A stretch of DNA of 64,000 nucleotides from M3007 sp964481485 (GCA_964481485.1 CAYZVM010000004.1:1-64000), one strand, 5' to 3'. Counted from the stretch's first letter, positions 7,878 through 17,370 are shown. Notes: generated by a model from the sequence alone, not told the origin. Made by a program: numbers and translations.

Positions 7878-9746
7878 ATGAAAAAATCATCGCTCACAAC
7901 GCTCTGCTTTTGCTGCTGCATTTCGCTGTGCATGGGGCAGTCGGCCAAAGAGTTGCGCACCATGTTCGACGGCTACAAAAACACCGGCGAACTGTATGCT
8001 ACCGATGCGCTTTTTGCCGCCGGGCAACAAGATAGGGCCAATCACAGCAAGGCTCAAAACCTCCGGCTCGATGCCGGTCAGTTGGAAATCCTATACGACA
8101 AACACCCACAGGCGCTCCGTCTGGGCATACCCAAAGAAGGCGGCGAAACCTTTGAGTTGGAACTGGTGCGCATTGATTTGGTGAAGCACAACGCATCGTT
8201 CAGCACCGCCAGCACGGCAGGTATCGCAGACTTCGACTACCAACCCGGTGTGCATTACAGGGGTTTTACAAAAAACACAAAAGAAGGCGCGTCATGGGTT
8301 GCGGTATCTATTTTTGAAAACGGCCTGATGGGCGTAATCGCCACAGAAACAGGCAACTGGAATATCGCGCCAAAGGGCAACGATTTCTCGCGCCAAGAAT
8401 ACGCACTGTTCAACGACCGCGACCAAGACCTTCCAAAATCTTTCAAATGCGGTGTCACCGATGAAGATTTTGAGAAAGTGGAACAACAAATCAATCTCCA
8501 CAAAAGCAGCCAGAAAAGCACAAACTGCGTGGATGTTTTCTTGGTCAGCGACAACGACCTTTTCAACTTCAATGCTTCTGATGCTTGGCTGACCATGAAC
8601 TACTTGACCGGTTTGTTCAATATGGTGGCTACCATTTACAGCAATGAAAACATTGACATTCGCCTATCAGGAGTGCGGGTGTGGACGACTCCCGACCCTT
8701 ACGATGAAACGGACAGCGCCAATGCGCTTGGCTCGTTCGAGACCGAAATCGCATCGAATTTTAACGGCGATGTCGCTTTGCTCATGGCTATTGATGGCGG
8801 CAACGGTGGCCGCGCCGTGGTGGGTTTCGTTTGCGATTCCGACAACGCACGGCATGGCTACAACGATATCAACGGTAGTTTTAGCAATGACTTGTCCACA
8901 TATTCTTGGGACATTTTCGTCACGGCGCATGAACTGGGGCACGCGCTCGGCTCGCCGCACACCCACTGGTGCGGGTGGAGCGTCGGCGCCATTGACGACT
9001 GCGGGCCCGACGGTGGTTTCCCCACAGAAGGCGGCTGTGCTGATGGCCCCACGCCGACGGTAGGCACTATCATGAGTTATTGCCACCTCATTGCTGGAGT
9101 AGGTATCAGTTTTGTCACTTCCAATGGCGGCGGATTTGGGACTGAACCGGCTACCGCTATTATCAACCACATTGATAGCCGACCTTGCTTGGGGGCTTGT
9201 GATTGTCCGACTGACCTGACTACGGCGGACATACCTGCCGTCATCGGTGCGCTGGTTCCGCCCGAATTGGTGAAGTATGAAGCCTCCAATTCGGTCGAGT
9301 CGAACAGCACGGTCAATCCCGGCACGTTCATCAAATTTGATGCAGGCAGTTACGTCCGTTTCACGCCTGGCTTTTGGGCGCGACCGGGCAGCAATGTCCA
9401 CGCATACATAGAGGGATGCGGCTGGTTGGATGGCACAGGAAGCGGCATTGGAAGCCGTTCTTCCGCTGTCCAAACATATCTGCCTTCCGGTATGGCATTG
9501 GAGGTATTCCCAAATCCCAGTGACGGGGCTTCGACACTTGTTTTTTCGTTGGAAAAACCTGAAAACGTGACGATTGTGGTGCAAGGCATTTCCGGCAAGG
9601 CTATGCTGACCGTTTGTCAATCGGTACTTTTTGATGCAGGTACACAGCAGGTTGACCTGAATTCAAACTTGTCTGCCGGGGTGTATTTTGTAACTTTGAG
9701 AACCGGCGACAAATCGGTGACCCGCAAATGGGTTGTGTTTGAATAA
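7878..9746 (+). CDS. Secreted zinc metalloprotease (reprolysin-like) with T9SS sorting domain
   Basis: The 622-residue product has a signal peptide ending near MGQSAKE, a propeptide-like region (VHYRGFTKNTKEGASWVAVSIFENGLMGVI), and a metzincin catalytic domain with HELGHALGSPHTH starting at residue 351; the three His and Glu are all present. A downstream GTIMSYCH supplies the Met-turn. The region 445-520 contains a conserved linker (YEASNSVESNSTVNPGTFIKFDAGSYVRFTPGFWARPGSNVHAYIEGC). The final 80 residues (LEVFPNPSDGASTLVFSLE, LSAGVYFVTLRTG, TRKWVVFE) form a type A T9SS domain. It should act outside the cell as an endopeptidase. Confidence 0.92.
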   Translation: MKKSSLTTLCFCCCISLCMGQSAKELRTMFDGYKNTGELYATDALFAAGQQDRANHSKAQNLRLDAGQLEILYDKHPQALRLGIPKEGGETFELELVRIDLVKHNASFSTASTAGIADFDYQPGVHYRGFTKNTKEGASWVAVSIFENGLMGVIATETGNWNIAPKGNDFSRQEYALFNDRDQDLPKSFKCGVTDEDFEKVEQQINLHKSSQKSTNCVDVFLVSDNDLFNFNASDAWLTMNYLTGLFNMVATIYSNENIDIRLSGVRVWTTPDPYDETDSANALGSFETEIASNFNGDVALLMAIDGGNGGRAVVGFVCDSDNARHGYNDINGSFSNDLSTYSWDIFVTAHELGHALGSPHTHWCGWSVGAIDDCGPDGGFPTEGGCADGPTPTVGTIMSYCHLIAGVGISFVTSNGGGFGTEPATAIINHIDSRPCLGACDCPTDLTTADIPAVIGALVPPELVKYEASNSVESNSTVNPGTFIKFDAGSYVRFTPGFWARPGSNVHAYIEGCGWLDGTGSGIGSRSSAVQTYLPSGMALEVFPNPSDGASTLVFSLEKPENVTIVVQGISGKAMLTVCQSVLFDAGTQQVDLNSNLSAGVYFVTLRTGDKSVTRKWVVFE

Positions 9747-9770
9747 AAATTTAAAACCCGTACATATTGC

Positions 9771-9809
9771 GAGCGGCTGCACTCATACAGGTGCAGCCGC
9801 TCATCTTTT
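9771..9809 (+). terminator. Rho-independent terminator after the metalloprotease
   Basis: A 12-bp perfect stem (9771-9782 with 9791-9802, GAGCGGCTGCAC) and 8-base loop are followed by ATCTTTTT, 25 bases after the stop codon. Confidence 0.85.
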
Positions 9810-9861
9810 TCAGCAACTTTGCGTTTGTGTTATTTTTTCACTTTGTGCAAACTGCAAAAAT

Positions 9862-10272
9862 ATGAGCCCATTTGTTCGCGCCATTCTTGGCATCTTAGCG
9901 GGAGTCGTCGCTGGTGTCCTCGTGATGAACGGCATCCAAACAATTTCACCTTACCAGCCGCCCCAAGGTGTTGATTATACGAGCGGCGACGCGACTTATT
10001 TGGAATGGGTGCGCAATATGCCAACTGCGGCCTGGATGTATATTTTGGTCTCTTTGCTGGCGGGCGCGTTCGTGAGCGGTTTTGTGACAAACAAAATTGC
10101 GCCGCCCAACAATTACCCCCCACTACTATCTGGTTTCATCATCCTTTTCTTCGGGATTGTACAGTATATGGGCTTCGCCAATCCTGCTTGGGTAACGTAC
10201 TCTGCCTGCGCAGGATGTATTTTTTTGGCTTGGGTCGGGGGGCAGTTGGCGCGGGTGAAATGGGGAGGATAG
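9862..10272 (+). CDS. Small integral membrane protein of unknown function
   Basis: From ATG at 9862 (MSPFVRAILGILAGVVAGVLVMNG) the product has 136 residues with four predicted membrane helices: about 5-25, 52-72, 82-101 and 108-127. The loop after helix 1 holds ISPYQPPQGVDYTSGDATYLEWVRNMP. I do not recognise a family with known function. It is a single gene between two terminators. Upstream in-frame starts lie within the preceding terminator region and are unlikely. Confidence 0.7.
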   Translation: MSPFVRAILGILAGVVAGVLVMNGIQTISPYQPPQGVDYTSGDATYLEWVRNMPTAAWMYILVSLLAGAFVSGFVTNKIAPPNNYPPLLSGFIILFFGIVQYMGFANPAWVTYSACAGCIFLAWVGGQLARVKWGG

Positions 10273-10283
10273 TAATTGTGCAT

Positions 10284-10330
10284 AAAAAAAGCCGCCCGAC
10301 TCTTCCCAGAACTTCGGACGGCTTTTTTTA
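10284..10330. terminator. Bidirectional terminator between convergent genes
   Basis: AAAAAAAGCCGCCCG (10284-10298) pairs with CGGACGGCTTTTTTT (10315-10329) with one mismatch. The A-run and T-run on either side let it serve both the membrane protein gene and aceE. Confidence 0.85.
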
Positions 10331-10345
10331 TTTACAATCAATCAT

Positions 10346-13027
10346 TTACACACTCATCGGCTCCACCTTCTCGCTCTCCACGCCATAATTTTTCATAAAT
10401 TCCAAAACCGCTTTCTCCGTCACCTTGCCTTGTTTTTGCAAAAGGCGAACTGCCGCGAAAGCGATGTATTTCGGCGAAATCTCGAAGTAATCGCGCAGAT
10501 TCTCGCGGCTATCGGAAAGGCCAAAACCGTCGGTGCCGAGCGCGATGAAATCCTGCGGCATCCACGGGGCGAGTTGTCCAGCCGTGAGTTTTATCCAGTC
10601 GTTGGCACTGACAAACACGCCTTCTTCATCTTTCAGAGCCTGTTGGACGTACGGCGTTTTTTCTTCTTTGCCGGGGTGGAGCAGGTTCCAGCGGTCGCAA
10701 GAAACAGCATCGCGGTAGAGTTCCGTCCATGAAGTCGCGCTCCAAACGTCGGTGCTAACGCCTTCTTTTTCAAGGATTTCAGCGGCTTTCAACACCTGTT
10801 CCATAATGACACCAGAGCCAAAAAGGTGCGCCTTAGCGCCGTCTTTGGCTGGTTTTTTCTCAGATTTTTTGTAACGGTACAAGCCGCGTTTGATGCCCTC
10901 CTCGACTCCTTTCGGCATTTCGGGCATCAGCAGGTTTTCATTGTAAAGTGTGATGTAGAAAATCTTGTACTCGTTCTCTACATACATCCGCCGCAGGCCA
11001 TCGTGTACGATGACCGCCAGTTCGTAAGCAAACGCCGGGTCGTAGGTGATGACCGAAGGAACCGTCTGCGCGATAATAATCGAATGGCCGTCCTCGTGTT
11101 GCAGGCCCTCGCCGTTGAGCGTGGTGCGGCCAGCCGTGCCGCCGAGCAAAAAGCCCTTTGCCATCATGTCGGCAGCTGCCCACACGAGGTCGCCCACACG
11201 CTGGAAGCCAAACATGGAATAGTAGATGTAAAACGGCACCATCGGCAGGCCGTGCAAAGCGTAAGCCGTGCCAGCCGCCGTGAAACTGGCTGTCGCGCCG
11301 TCCTCGTTGATGCCTTCTTGCAGCACCTGGCCTGTCTTGGATTCTTTGTATTTGATAACCGAAATGCCGATTTCGAGCGGGGTGTAGAGTTGGCCTTTTT
11401 GGTTCCAAATCTGCACCGAGTTGAACATTGGTTCCATGCCGAAAGTCTGCGCCTCATCAGGGACAATCGGCACAATATATTTTCCAACTTCTTGATTCCG
11501 TACCAATTGGGTCATGATGTCCACCATCGCTCCAGTGGTGGAAACCGTCTTTCCGGCTTCGCTGCCTTTCAGTTGTTTTTCAAAAATATCAAGACCTGGC
11601 AAGTTGAATTTCTCGTACACATCCGAGCGTTCTGGTAAAAAGCCGCCAAGTGTTTTACGGCGTTCGAGCAGGTATTTCGTCTCCGGGGCGTCGGGGGCTG
11701 GAAACCAGAATTTGGCAGCCTTTGCTTCCTCATCGGAGAGCGGAATGCCGTAGCGGTTTTTGGTTTCCACGCGGCTGTCGTCGCTGAGGTCTTTGGTCTG
11801 GTGGGCTTTGTTTTTGCCTTCGGCGGCTTTGCCCATGCCGTAGCCTTTCACCGTTTTTACGATGACTGCGACGGGTTTGTTGGATTTCACGGCACGAGCA
11901 TAAGCAGCAAATATTTTCTCTGCATCGTGGCCGCCGCGCCGCATTTTGGCGAGTTGTTCGTCAGAAATATCGGACAACAGCACCGTGATTTGCTCGCTCA
12001 ATTCATCACTGCCAATCAGCAGTTTACGGGTCACAGCACCGTCGTTGGCGGAGGCCATTTCCTGAAATTGACCATCTACGAGCCGTTCAAAACGCGAGAG
12101 CAAAACGCCCTCTTCGTCTTTTGCCAAAATTTCGTCCCAGTCGCTGCTCCAAATCACTTTGATGACTTCCCAGCCCGCGCCGAAAAAGTGGCGTTCCACT
12201 TCTTGGATGATTTTGCCATTGCCGCGCACAGGGCCGTCGAGACGCTGCAAATTGCAATGAACGACGAACACCACATTGTTCAAGTTCTCCCGGCTGGCGA
12301 GGCCAATCGTTCCGTAAATTTCCGGTTCATCAATTTCCCCGTCGCCGATGAAATGCCAGACTTTGCCGCCGTTTTCAGGTTTCAAGCCTCTGGTTTCCAA
12401 ATATTTGTAAAAACGCGCCTGATACAAAGCGGTCATCGGGCCAAGCCCCATGCTGACGGTTGGCGCTTGCCAAAACTTTGGCATCCGGCGCGGGTGCGGA
12501 TAACTCGACACGCCGCCCAATGTCTCTTGTCGGAAGTCAGCAATCGCTTGCATTGGCAAACGGCCTTCCCACACGGCGCGGGCATAAATGCCCGGCGAGG
12601 CGTGGCCTTGGAACATGAACAAATCGCCGCCGTAGTCTGCCGAACGTTTGCGCAAGAAGTGGTGGAAAAGCACCTCCGTCATCGTCGCCGAAGCCGCGTA
12701 GGTGGCGATGTGGCCACCGAGCGCGAGGTCTTTATCCTGCGCTTGCAGCACCATTGCTTGGGCGTTCCAGCGGATGATGTTTTCGATGCGTTGTTCGAGC
12801 GCGAGGTCGCCAGGGTAAGCCGGCTGGTCTTCTGGCGCGATGGTGTTCAGGTATGGCGTGTTCAAAGCCGGGCCGCCGTTGCCCACGCCTTTTCGGGCGA
12901 TGAGATAGCGGAGGCGTTGGAAAAGTTCTTCCGTTCGGCCTTTGCCCTGACTTTCAAGGACTTCTTCGACGGCTTCGAGCCATTCCTCCTGTTCGGATTT
13001 CCAGTCGTCAAGTTGTATGTCTCCCAT
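10346..13027 (-). CDS. aceE: Pyruvate dehydrogenase E1 component, homodimeric type
   Basis: The 893-residue product matches the length of AceE (about 887). It has the thiamine diphosphate motif GDGEIDEPEIYGTIGLASRENLNN, an NxxxLDGPVRGNGKIIQELE-like stretch (LQRLDGPVRGNGKIIQEVE), PIVPDEAQTFGMEPMF and GRTTLNGEGLQHEDGHS. The enzyme decarboxylates pyruvate and passes acetyl groups to the E2 lipoyl domain, feeding acetyl-CoA to the TCA cycle. The start MGDIQLDDW at 13027 fits E1 proteins; an upstream in-frame Met adds non-conserved residues. E2 and E3 genes are not adjacent, so the complex is encoded in separate loci. Many Bacteroidota use the heterodimeric E1 instead. Confidence 0.96.
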   Translation of the reverse strand: MGDIQLDDWKSEQEEWLEAVEEVLESQGKGRTEELFQRLRYLIARKGVGNGGPALNTPYLNTIAPEDQPAYPGDLALEQRIENIIRWNAQAMVLQAQDKDLALGGHIATYAASATMTEVLFHHFLRKRSADYGGDLFMFQGHASPGIYARAVWEGRLPMQAIADFRQETLGGVSSYPHPRRMPKFWQAPTVSMGLGPMTALYQARFYKYLETRGLKPENGGKVWHFIGDGEIDEPEIYGTIGLASRENLNNVVFVVHCNLQRLDGPVRGNGKIIQEVERHFFGAGWEVIKVIWSSDWDEILAKDEEGVLLSRFERLVDGQFQEMASANDGAVTRKLLIGSDELSEQITVLLSDISDEQLAKMRRGGHDAEKIFAAYARAVKSNKPVAVIVKTVKGYGMGKAAEGKNKAHQTKDLSDDSRVETKNRYGIPLSDEEAKAAKFWFPAPDAPETKYLLERRKTLGGFLPERSDVYEKFNLPGLDIFEKQLKGSEAGKTVSTTGAMVDIMTQLVRNQEVGKYIVPIVPDEAQTFGMEPMFNSVQIWNQKGQLYTPLEIGISVIKYKESKTGQVLQEGINEDGATASFTAAGTAYALHGLPMVPFYIYYSMFGFQRVGDLVWAAADMMAKGFLLGGTAGRTTLNGEGLQHEDGHSIIIAQTVPSVITYDPAFAYELAVIVHDGLRRMYVENEYKIFYITLYNENLLMPEMPKGVEEGIKRGLYRYKKSEKKPAKDGAKAHLFGSGVIMEQVLKAAEILEKEGVSTDVWSATSWTELYRDAVSCDRWNLLHPGKEEKTPYVQQALKDEEGVFVSANDWIKLTAGQLAPWMPQDFIALGTDGFGLSDSRENLRDYFEISPKYIAFAAVRLLQKQGKVTEKAVLEFMKNYGVESEKVEPMSV

Positions 13028-13103
13028 GAGTGAGAAGGTGAGAATGTGAGAGGGGTGAGATTTTTTAGGTGGTGGGCAAAAGTAGGTGTTTTTGGAAAAA
13101 TGA

Positions 13104-13132
13104 AACAGGCGAAGCCGGGTTAGCTTCACCTG
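13104..13132 (-). terminator. Terminator of the AT-rich metalloprotease gene
   Basis: On the minus strand a 10-bp stem (CAGGTGAAGC with GCTTCGCCTG, one mismatch) is followed by TTTCATTTTT. It lies about 50 bases beyond the stop codon. Confidence 0.65.
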
Positions 13133-13182
13133 TGACAGAGAAAATGAAGGTTAGGTTCGTCAAAAAGTATTCGAATCCAAAA

Positions 13183-14433
13183 TTAAGGGTCAGAGGAGCA
13201 TCCTGCACTTGTAATACCCCACCGTCTAAGATGGGCACAAGCAAGTTCTCTTGCTCGTACAATCTGACGTTCCGTGAGATTGATATGTGTTGGTACTGGG
13301 TTCATGAGGTTTTCTTCTTTAGAATCACTCTCTTCGAACAAGTGCGCTCCGCAAGAAAAATCACTGTATGGGTGATCCAAGCCAAGATAATGGCCTAATT
13401 CATGGGCTAAAGTTAATGGCAAACTGGTTGCTTGTAAATGGCTGAGACCAATGAAATCTGCTTGATTACCGCTTGACCTGCAAGTACCCGAAGCTCCGCA
13501 TGTAAACCCTGGCACATCATCAATTGACAAGGATTGGGAGGCAATAAGCGCTCCAAGATATATATGAATACCGGGAGTATTCATTCGATCTTCATGATAC
13601 CTAAACAATCTTGTCAATTGTGGAAATCGACAACTATAGCTTACTTCGGTAGCGTTGTACAAATCCAATTCTAAGCGGTCATTTTGTTCAATCACCTCAT
13701 AAGAGGCCAGCTTAAACTGTATTTTTGCTTGCCTCCAGACTGGGTCAACCGATGAGTATGTTGGTGGCGACCAATCATTTCGCTCTGTAATTACTGTTGT
13801 CCTTACAGGTCGCGTGACAGTTTCTGCTCGCGTTTGGATATTGGGCAAGTCAAACCAACTTCGGACGTTTCTTTCATTCAAGTAGGAAGGAATGGCAGCT
13901 CCGTCACCAGCTGCTTTGAAAATATGGACATTGACTGGAATCACAATGACATCTTCTGATAAGCGGACGTTCCCCCAAGCTACCACTCTTCCATCAACGT
14001 TTAATCTCAACTGCACAGAACTGCCATTATCAGGCAAGGCAATGGGCTGGGTCGTATAGCCGTAGAGACCACTGCTTGTTGGCAGGACAATAGTTTCATT
14101 TGTGATACTAAGAAAGGCATTGTTGCTTAAAGGCAAAAACCAAGGCTCATCGGTTTCAATGAAACTTCTTGTACAGCACGTCAAGATATCATACCTATCT
14201 CTGGTGAATTCCAAATCTCCTACAGTTACTACACCCCTAATACTAGGATTTTCTAAATCTGTGACAAAATCCAAAACACTATCTTCTCGGTCGCCAGTCC
14301 TGCTCGCAATTCGTACACCTTCAACATCAATTGAATAATCTGGCTGTGTCGGGCAGCTACAGTGGAATATAGTCAGAGATAGCGTTCCAAGGCCGAGCGA
14401 CAAAAATTTGAAATGACAATAGGCGCTTTTCAT
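13183..14433 (-). CDS. Metzincin-type zinc metalloprotease, probable lipoprotein, AT-rich gene
   Basis: The 416-residue product has an N-terminal hydrophobic segment ending in FHCSC, compatible with a lipoprotein signal. The catalytic motif HELGHYLGLDHP starts at His344 and a Met-turn (NLMNP) follows 30 residues later, as in M43/matrixin-like metzincins. The N-terminal 200 residues are not recognised. The cysteines around the active site (FTCGASGTCRSS, SCGAHLF) suggest disulphides, so the enzyme acts outside the cytoplasm. The gene stands out by composition: sampled lines are 33-38% G+C against about 55% in aceE next door, with A/T-ending codons, which suggests recent acquisition. Confidence 0.8.
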   Translation of the reverse strand: MKSAYCHFKFLSLGLGTLSLTIFHCSCPTQPDYSIDVEGVRIASRTGDREDSVLDFVTDLENPSIRGVVTVGDLEFTRDRYDILTCCTRSFIETDEPWFLPLSNNAFLSITNETIVLPTSSGLYGYTTQPIALPDNGSSVQLRLNVDGRVVAWGNVRLSEDVIVIPVNVHIFKAAGDGAAIPSYLNERNVRSWFDLPNIQTRAETVTRPVRTTVITERNDWSPPTYSSVDPVWRQAKIQFKLASYEVIEQNDRLELDLYNATEVSYSCRFPQLTRLFRYHEDRMNTPGIHIYLGALIASQSLSIDDVPGFTCGASGTCRSSGNQADFIGLSHLQATSLPLTLAHELGHYLGLDHPYSDFSCGAHLFEESDSKEENLMNPVPTHINLTERQIVRARELACAHLRRWGITSAGCSSDP

Positions 14434-14554
14434 TTTGTTTTTAGGTTTAAGGTTGTAATTGTCACGATTTCATGGGCTTCTTTAAAACAAAGTTATCACT
14501 ACAATCCAGTCCAGTCTTTTGATTAACCAGCTTTTAATTGAGGTTTAATCGGTG

Positions 14555-15547
14555 TCACTTCCTGTACAAATGCACCCACCCTTCATTTACAGCAAATTTC
14601 CCCACCTCATCATCGGATGTCGCGCTGGGTTTTGCCAACTGAGCGACTTGACCGAAAACTTTTTCCACCTCATTGTCAGCAAACTTTGAAGTGCAAACTT
14701 CCGTAGCCGCCTCCGCCACATACCCGTGCAGCAGCGCGTCGTACTGGCGGCGGAACAAATCGGAATGACCGAAAATATCCACGCCCAGCACCCGGTCGCC
14801 GCACACGACCACCATACCGACCATGTTGGGCAGGCTCGAAATTTTGCCATCGAAATAGCGGAGATAAGCATCACGTTTGGCTTTGGCTTCGTTGGTCGTT
14901 TCGAGCGCGGCATAAGTTTGGGTCCCCGATTCGGCATTGTTGGCGGAGGTCACTTTGGCAACAGCGTTCCACACGGCCTCTTGATTGCCAGTGCGTTGCA
15001 CGGCTTGGCGCACCTGCGGGCTTGCCACGTTGTAGTATCCTTTGAAGGCAAATATTTTCTTTTCGTTCTCGGTCGCGGTGGGATCGTCGTATCGCCAGCG
15101 GCCTTTTTCCACACAAAAAACTTCGATATTTTTGACGGTGCCGGGCATCACGACTTGGTCTTGCGAAATGACTCGATCCTGATTACCGCCCGTCACCACA
15201 TCGCCCGACATCAGGAAAATAGCGTCTTGACTTTTGTTCTGGACGGTGAGTGCGTTCACGCTGTGTTCGCGGGTGCGACCAAATTGTTTGAGTTCCGTGA
15301 TGCGAAAGCCGGGCGTTTTCATGCCCTCCGCGAGGGTTTTTAGTTTTTGCACTGCAGCCTGCTTTTCAAGAAGGGAAGCATCGGCCACGATGGGGAAAAT
15401 CCGCAGGTTTTCATATTGCCACTCGAGGGTGTTTTGAGCAAGCAATTGGAGACCACTTTTGGCAGCGGTAGAAATGACGGGATGTTCGTTTTGGCAAGCT
15501 GCGAAACAGAGCGCGACGAGCAGGAGGGAGAGAAATATTTTTTTCAT
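14555..15547 (-). CDS. ARPP-1 (DUF6569)-like lipoprotein
   Basis: The 330-residue product begins MKKIFLSLLLVALCFAACQNEH, a lipoprotein signal with lipobox FAAC. The body (LEWQYENLRIFPIVAD, NALTVQNKSQDAIFLMSGDVVTGGNQDRVISQDQVVMPGTVKNIEVFCVEKGRW, MVGMVVVCGDRVLGVDIFGHSDLF) resembles the ARPP-1 domain found in ADP-ribosyl-system-associated proteins and in many uncharacterised lipoproteins. The biochemical role is unknown. The same-strand neighbour upstream is the TIR-domain gene, with only a 48-base gap, so the pair may be co-transcribed. Confidence 0.7.
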   Translation of the reverse strand: MKKIFLSLLLVALCFAACQNEHPVISTAAKSGLQLLAQNTLEWQYENLRIFPIVADASLLEKQAAVQKLKTLAEGMKTPGFRITELKQFGRTREHSVNALTVQNKSQDAIFLMSGDVVTGGNQDRVISQDQVVMPGTVKNIEVFCVEKGRWRYDDPTATENEKKIFAFKGYYNVASPQVRQAVQRTGNQEAVWNAVAKVTSANNAESGTQTYAALETTNEAKAKRDAYLRYFDGKISSLPNMVGMVVVCGDRVLGVDIFGHSDLFRRQYDALLHGYVAEAATEVCTSKFADNEVEKVFGQVAQLAKPSATSDDEVGKFAVNEGWVHLYRK

Positions 15548-15595
15548 AACTATCTTATTTTTAGGATGTTGAAATGCGGATGCTCGACCGGAAGT

Positions 15596-16456
15596 TTACT
15601 CCGGCGGTGGAAATGGTTTGTCAACTTTGGGCGGCATCAGCGGATGCTCCCGCCGATATTCCGGTTGCCAAGCATTGGCTGGCCTAGCATTTTCATACTT
15701 GCCAACAGACACGCGCGGCATCTCATTGCGAAGCCCCTGTGCAGTGAAAATAATCAACAGAAAAATAATAGACCAGCCCAGCCATTCTGGCGGGTTGGAT
15801 TGCGCCGGGGCACGAAATTCGAGCAGGTCGTCGTCGTCGCCGAGATACGGCTGTGCGGTTTTTGAAGATGTGGGTAATGCATTTGCCCCGGGTGACGATA
15901 ACCTTGACTTGGCAAATTTGGCTTCGTCCAAATCGCGCTGCATTTCTTTGATGACTTTGGAAAGTTGCTGCGTGATTTCCAAATAGCCCTCTTCCGCGGG
16001 CTTGATTTCGGCCAAAGACTTTTTGGGGCCGATGGGCTTGTAACGCGCCAGCCGGGATTTTTCTTTCCAAAGAGACGGCGACACTACCACCGGATAAATG
16101 CGCGGGCTGAGCCAGTCTCCTTCTATACGGCGTTCGGCTGCCAAAGTGATATCGTCATCTATACGGTTGTCAATGAGCGATTTGTAACTCGTCATGAACA
16201 GATAGATGTGCGCCCTTTCTTTGCGGCGCTTGTCCACTTTTGCGTATTCTTTTCGCCAATCGTGTGGGCGAAAAAAGGGCAGAACATAGGAAATCAACTC
16301 CCACGGGAGCGACAGGGGCGCTGGTGCTTTGGGTGGGTCGTTGAACCAAATGTTCACCTCGTCGCGCATGGGATAGAGCCAGTCGCGCAAGGTCAGCACA
16401 GCTTTCCGGTCGTCGGGAGCGTAAGAAATATACACGTTCAATTTGACGGGGGTCAT
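15596..16456 (-). CDS. TIR-domain protein with C-terminal membrane anchor
   Basis: From ATG at 16456 the product has 286 residues. It opens with a TIR-like strand and helix (KLNVYISYAPDDRKAVLTLRDWLYPM), then IYLFMTSYKSLIDNRIDDDITLAAERRIEG, where the Glu of LAAER may match the TIR NADase glutamate, and RIYPVVVSPS. A 30-residue proline-rich insertion separates the first two blocks. A predicted coiled segment (YLEITQQLSKVIKEMQRDLDEAKFAKS) is followed by one membrane helix at about 223-242 and a short tail rich in Pro. TIR domains act as NAD-cleaving enzymes or assembly modules. Function here is open; it is divergent from the coiled-coil pair at 16698-18358. Confidence 0.72.
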   Translation of the reverse strand: MTPVKLNVYISYAPDDRKAVLTLRDWLYPMRDEVNIWFNDPPKAPAPLSLPWELISYVLPFFRPHDWRKEYAKVDKRRKERAHIYLFMTSYKSLIDNRIDDDITLAAERRIEGDWLSPRIYPVVVSPSLWKEKSRLARYKPIGPKKSLAEIKPAEEGYLEITQQLSKVIKEMQRDLDEAKFAKSRLSSPGANALPTSSKTAQPYLGDDDDLLEFRAPAQSNPPEWLGWSIIFLLIIFTAQGLRNEMPRVSVGKYENARPANAWQPEYRREHPLMPPKVDKPFPPPE

Positions 16457-16650
16457 CGCGGTATCAGTTTTAGTCAGACAAATAAAAGCACTTTTTTTAA
16501 CACAACGCAAGTCCTGTGCTTTTCTTCGGCCAGTATTCGGCTAATTTTGCCCGTTCGTCGCATTTTTGAGGTTAGCAATGGGAATACCCGCTTTTTCGCC
16601 CCTCAAAATTGCCATTGAAATCGTTTTGTCATTTAAGCCATTTTAAAAAT

Positions 16651-16697
16651 GCACAATGCGCCACGCGCCGTGCATTGTAAACCGTAAACCGTAAAAC
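16651..16697 (+). repeat. Heptamer array abutting the start codon of the coiled-coil gene
   Basis: Read in 7-base steps: GCACAAT, GCGCCAC, GCGCCGT, GCATTGT, AAACCGT, AAACCGT, AAAAC, then ATG at 16698. The first and fourth words are partly inverse (ACAATGC with GCATTGT) and can form a small hairpin. Confidence 0.8.
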
Positions 16698-17243
16698 ATG
16701 GTCACCACCAAATCTCTTTTTGCCGCCGATGGGCTGGATGAGCGCAGTCTCGAATTTCTGGCTGGCGCTATCGAAAAAAACAACTTGCCCGGCTTTGATT
16801 ATTTTGAATTCAAACGCGCCATCGTCAGTCTTATGCAAATGAAACTCGACGAACCCACCGCCCATAAAAGCGCCTTTGCCACCGCTGCTACTGTGGGCGT
16901 CACGAAAGAAAAACTCATCGAGACGGCTGCCTATTATAAAAATGTGGTGGAAAAAGAAAAGGAGCAATTCGACAATGCCCTCGAAAACCAGAACGCTACA
17001 AAAATCACCGCCCGCCGGGAGGAAATCAAACGGCTGCACGACCAGATAGAACGCCACAAGGCCGACATCGTCCGGCTGCAAGATGAAATCGCCGGGTATC
17101 TCAGCCAAATCGAACAGGCCGAAGCCGCCGTGAAACTTGAAGGCGAAAAACTCGAAAAGGCGAAAGCCGCTTTTGAAAAAACGCACAAATCCGTCGTCTT
17201 GCAGATTGACAAAGACATTGAAGGTATGCACAAGAACTTGTAA
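16698..17243 (+). CDS. Cytoplasmic coiled-coil protein of unknown function
   Basis: The 181-residue product has a helical N-terminal domain (LDERSLEFLAGAIEKNNLPGFDYFEFKRAIVSLMQM, about residues 13-48) and a long coiled coil from about residue 85 to 170, dense in Lys, Glu and Ala (RREEIKRLHDQIERHKADIVRLQDEIAGYLSQIEQ). No signal peptide or membrane helix. I do not recognise a named family. It precedes, with a 131-base gap, a membrane protein that also has a PspA-like coiled coil, so the two probably work together; this is inference. Confidence 0.7.
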   Translation: MVTTKSLFAADGLDERSLEFLAGAIEKNNLPGFDYFEFKRAIVSLMQMKLDEPTAHKSAFATAATVGVTKEKLIETAAYYKNVVEKEKEQFDNALENQNATKITARREEIKRLHDQIERHKADIVRLQDEIAGYLSQIEQAEAAVKLEGEKLEKAKAAFEKTHKSVVLQIDKDIEGMHKNL

Positions 17244-17247
17244 AAAA

Positions 17248-17370
17248 GTTGTTGGTTGATAGTTGATAGTTGTTCGTTCGCAGAGTTGACTTTTTTGTCA
17301 TCTTGATGGTGTCCTCTACAAACGAATAACGAGGAACGAACAATAAGCAACGAGCAACTACGAACGAAAC
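17248..17370. repeat. Inverted pair of heptamer arrays around a 38-base core
   Basis: Left arm 17248-17280: GTTGTTG, GTTGATA, GTTGATA, GTTGTTC, GTTCG. Right arm about 17319-17370, in inverse vocabulary: CGAATAA, CGAGGAA, CGAACAA, TAAGCAA, CGAGCAA, CTACGAA, CGAAAC. The spacer holds TTGACTTTTTTGTCATCTTG and GTCCTCTA, which recur in the spacer of the element at 40882-40964. It fills the gap between the two coiled-coil genes and ends 4 bases before the second start codon. Confidence 0.85.

Noticed and set aside
11801..13033. 410-codon open frame on the plus strand
   Set aside because: It is antisense to aceE and its translation has no family resemblance.
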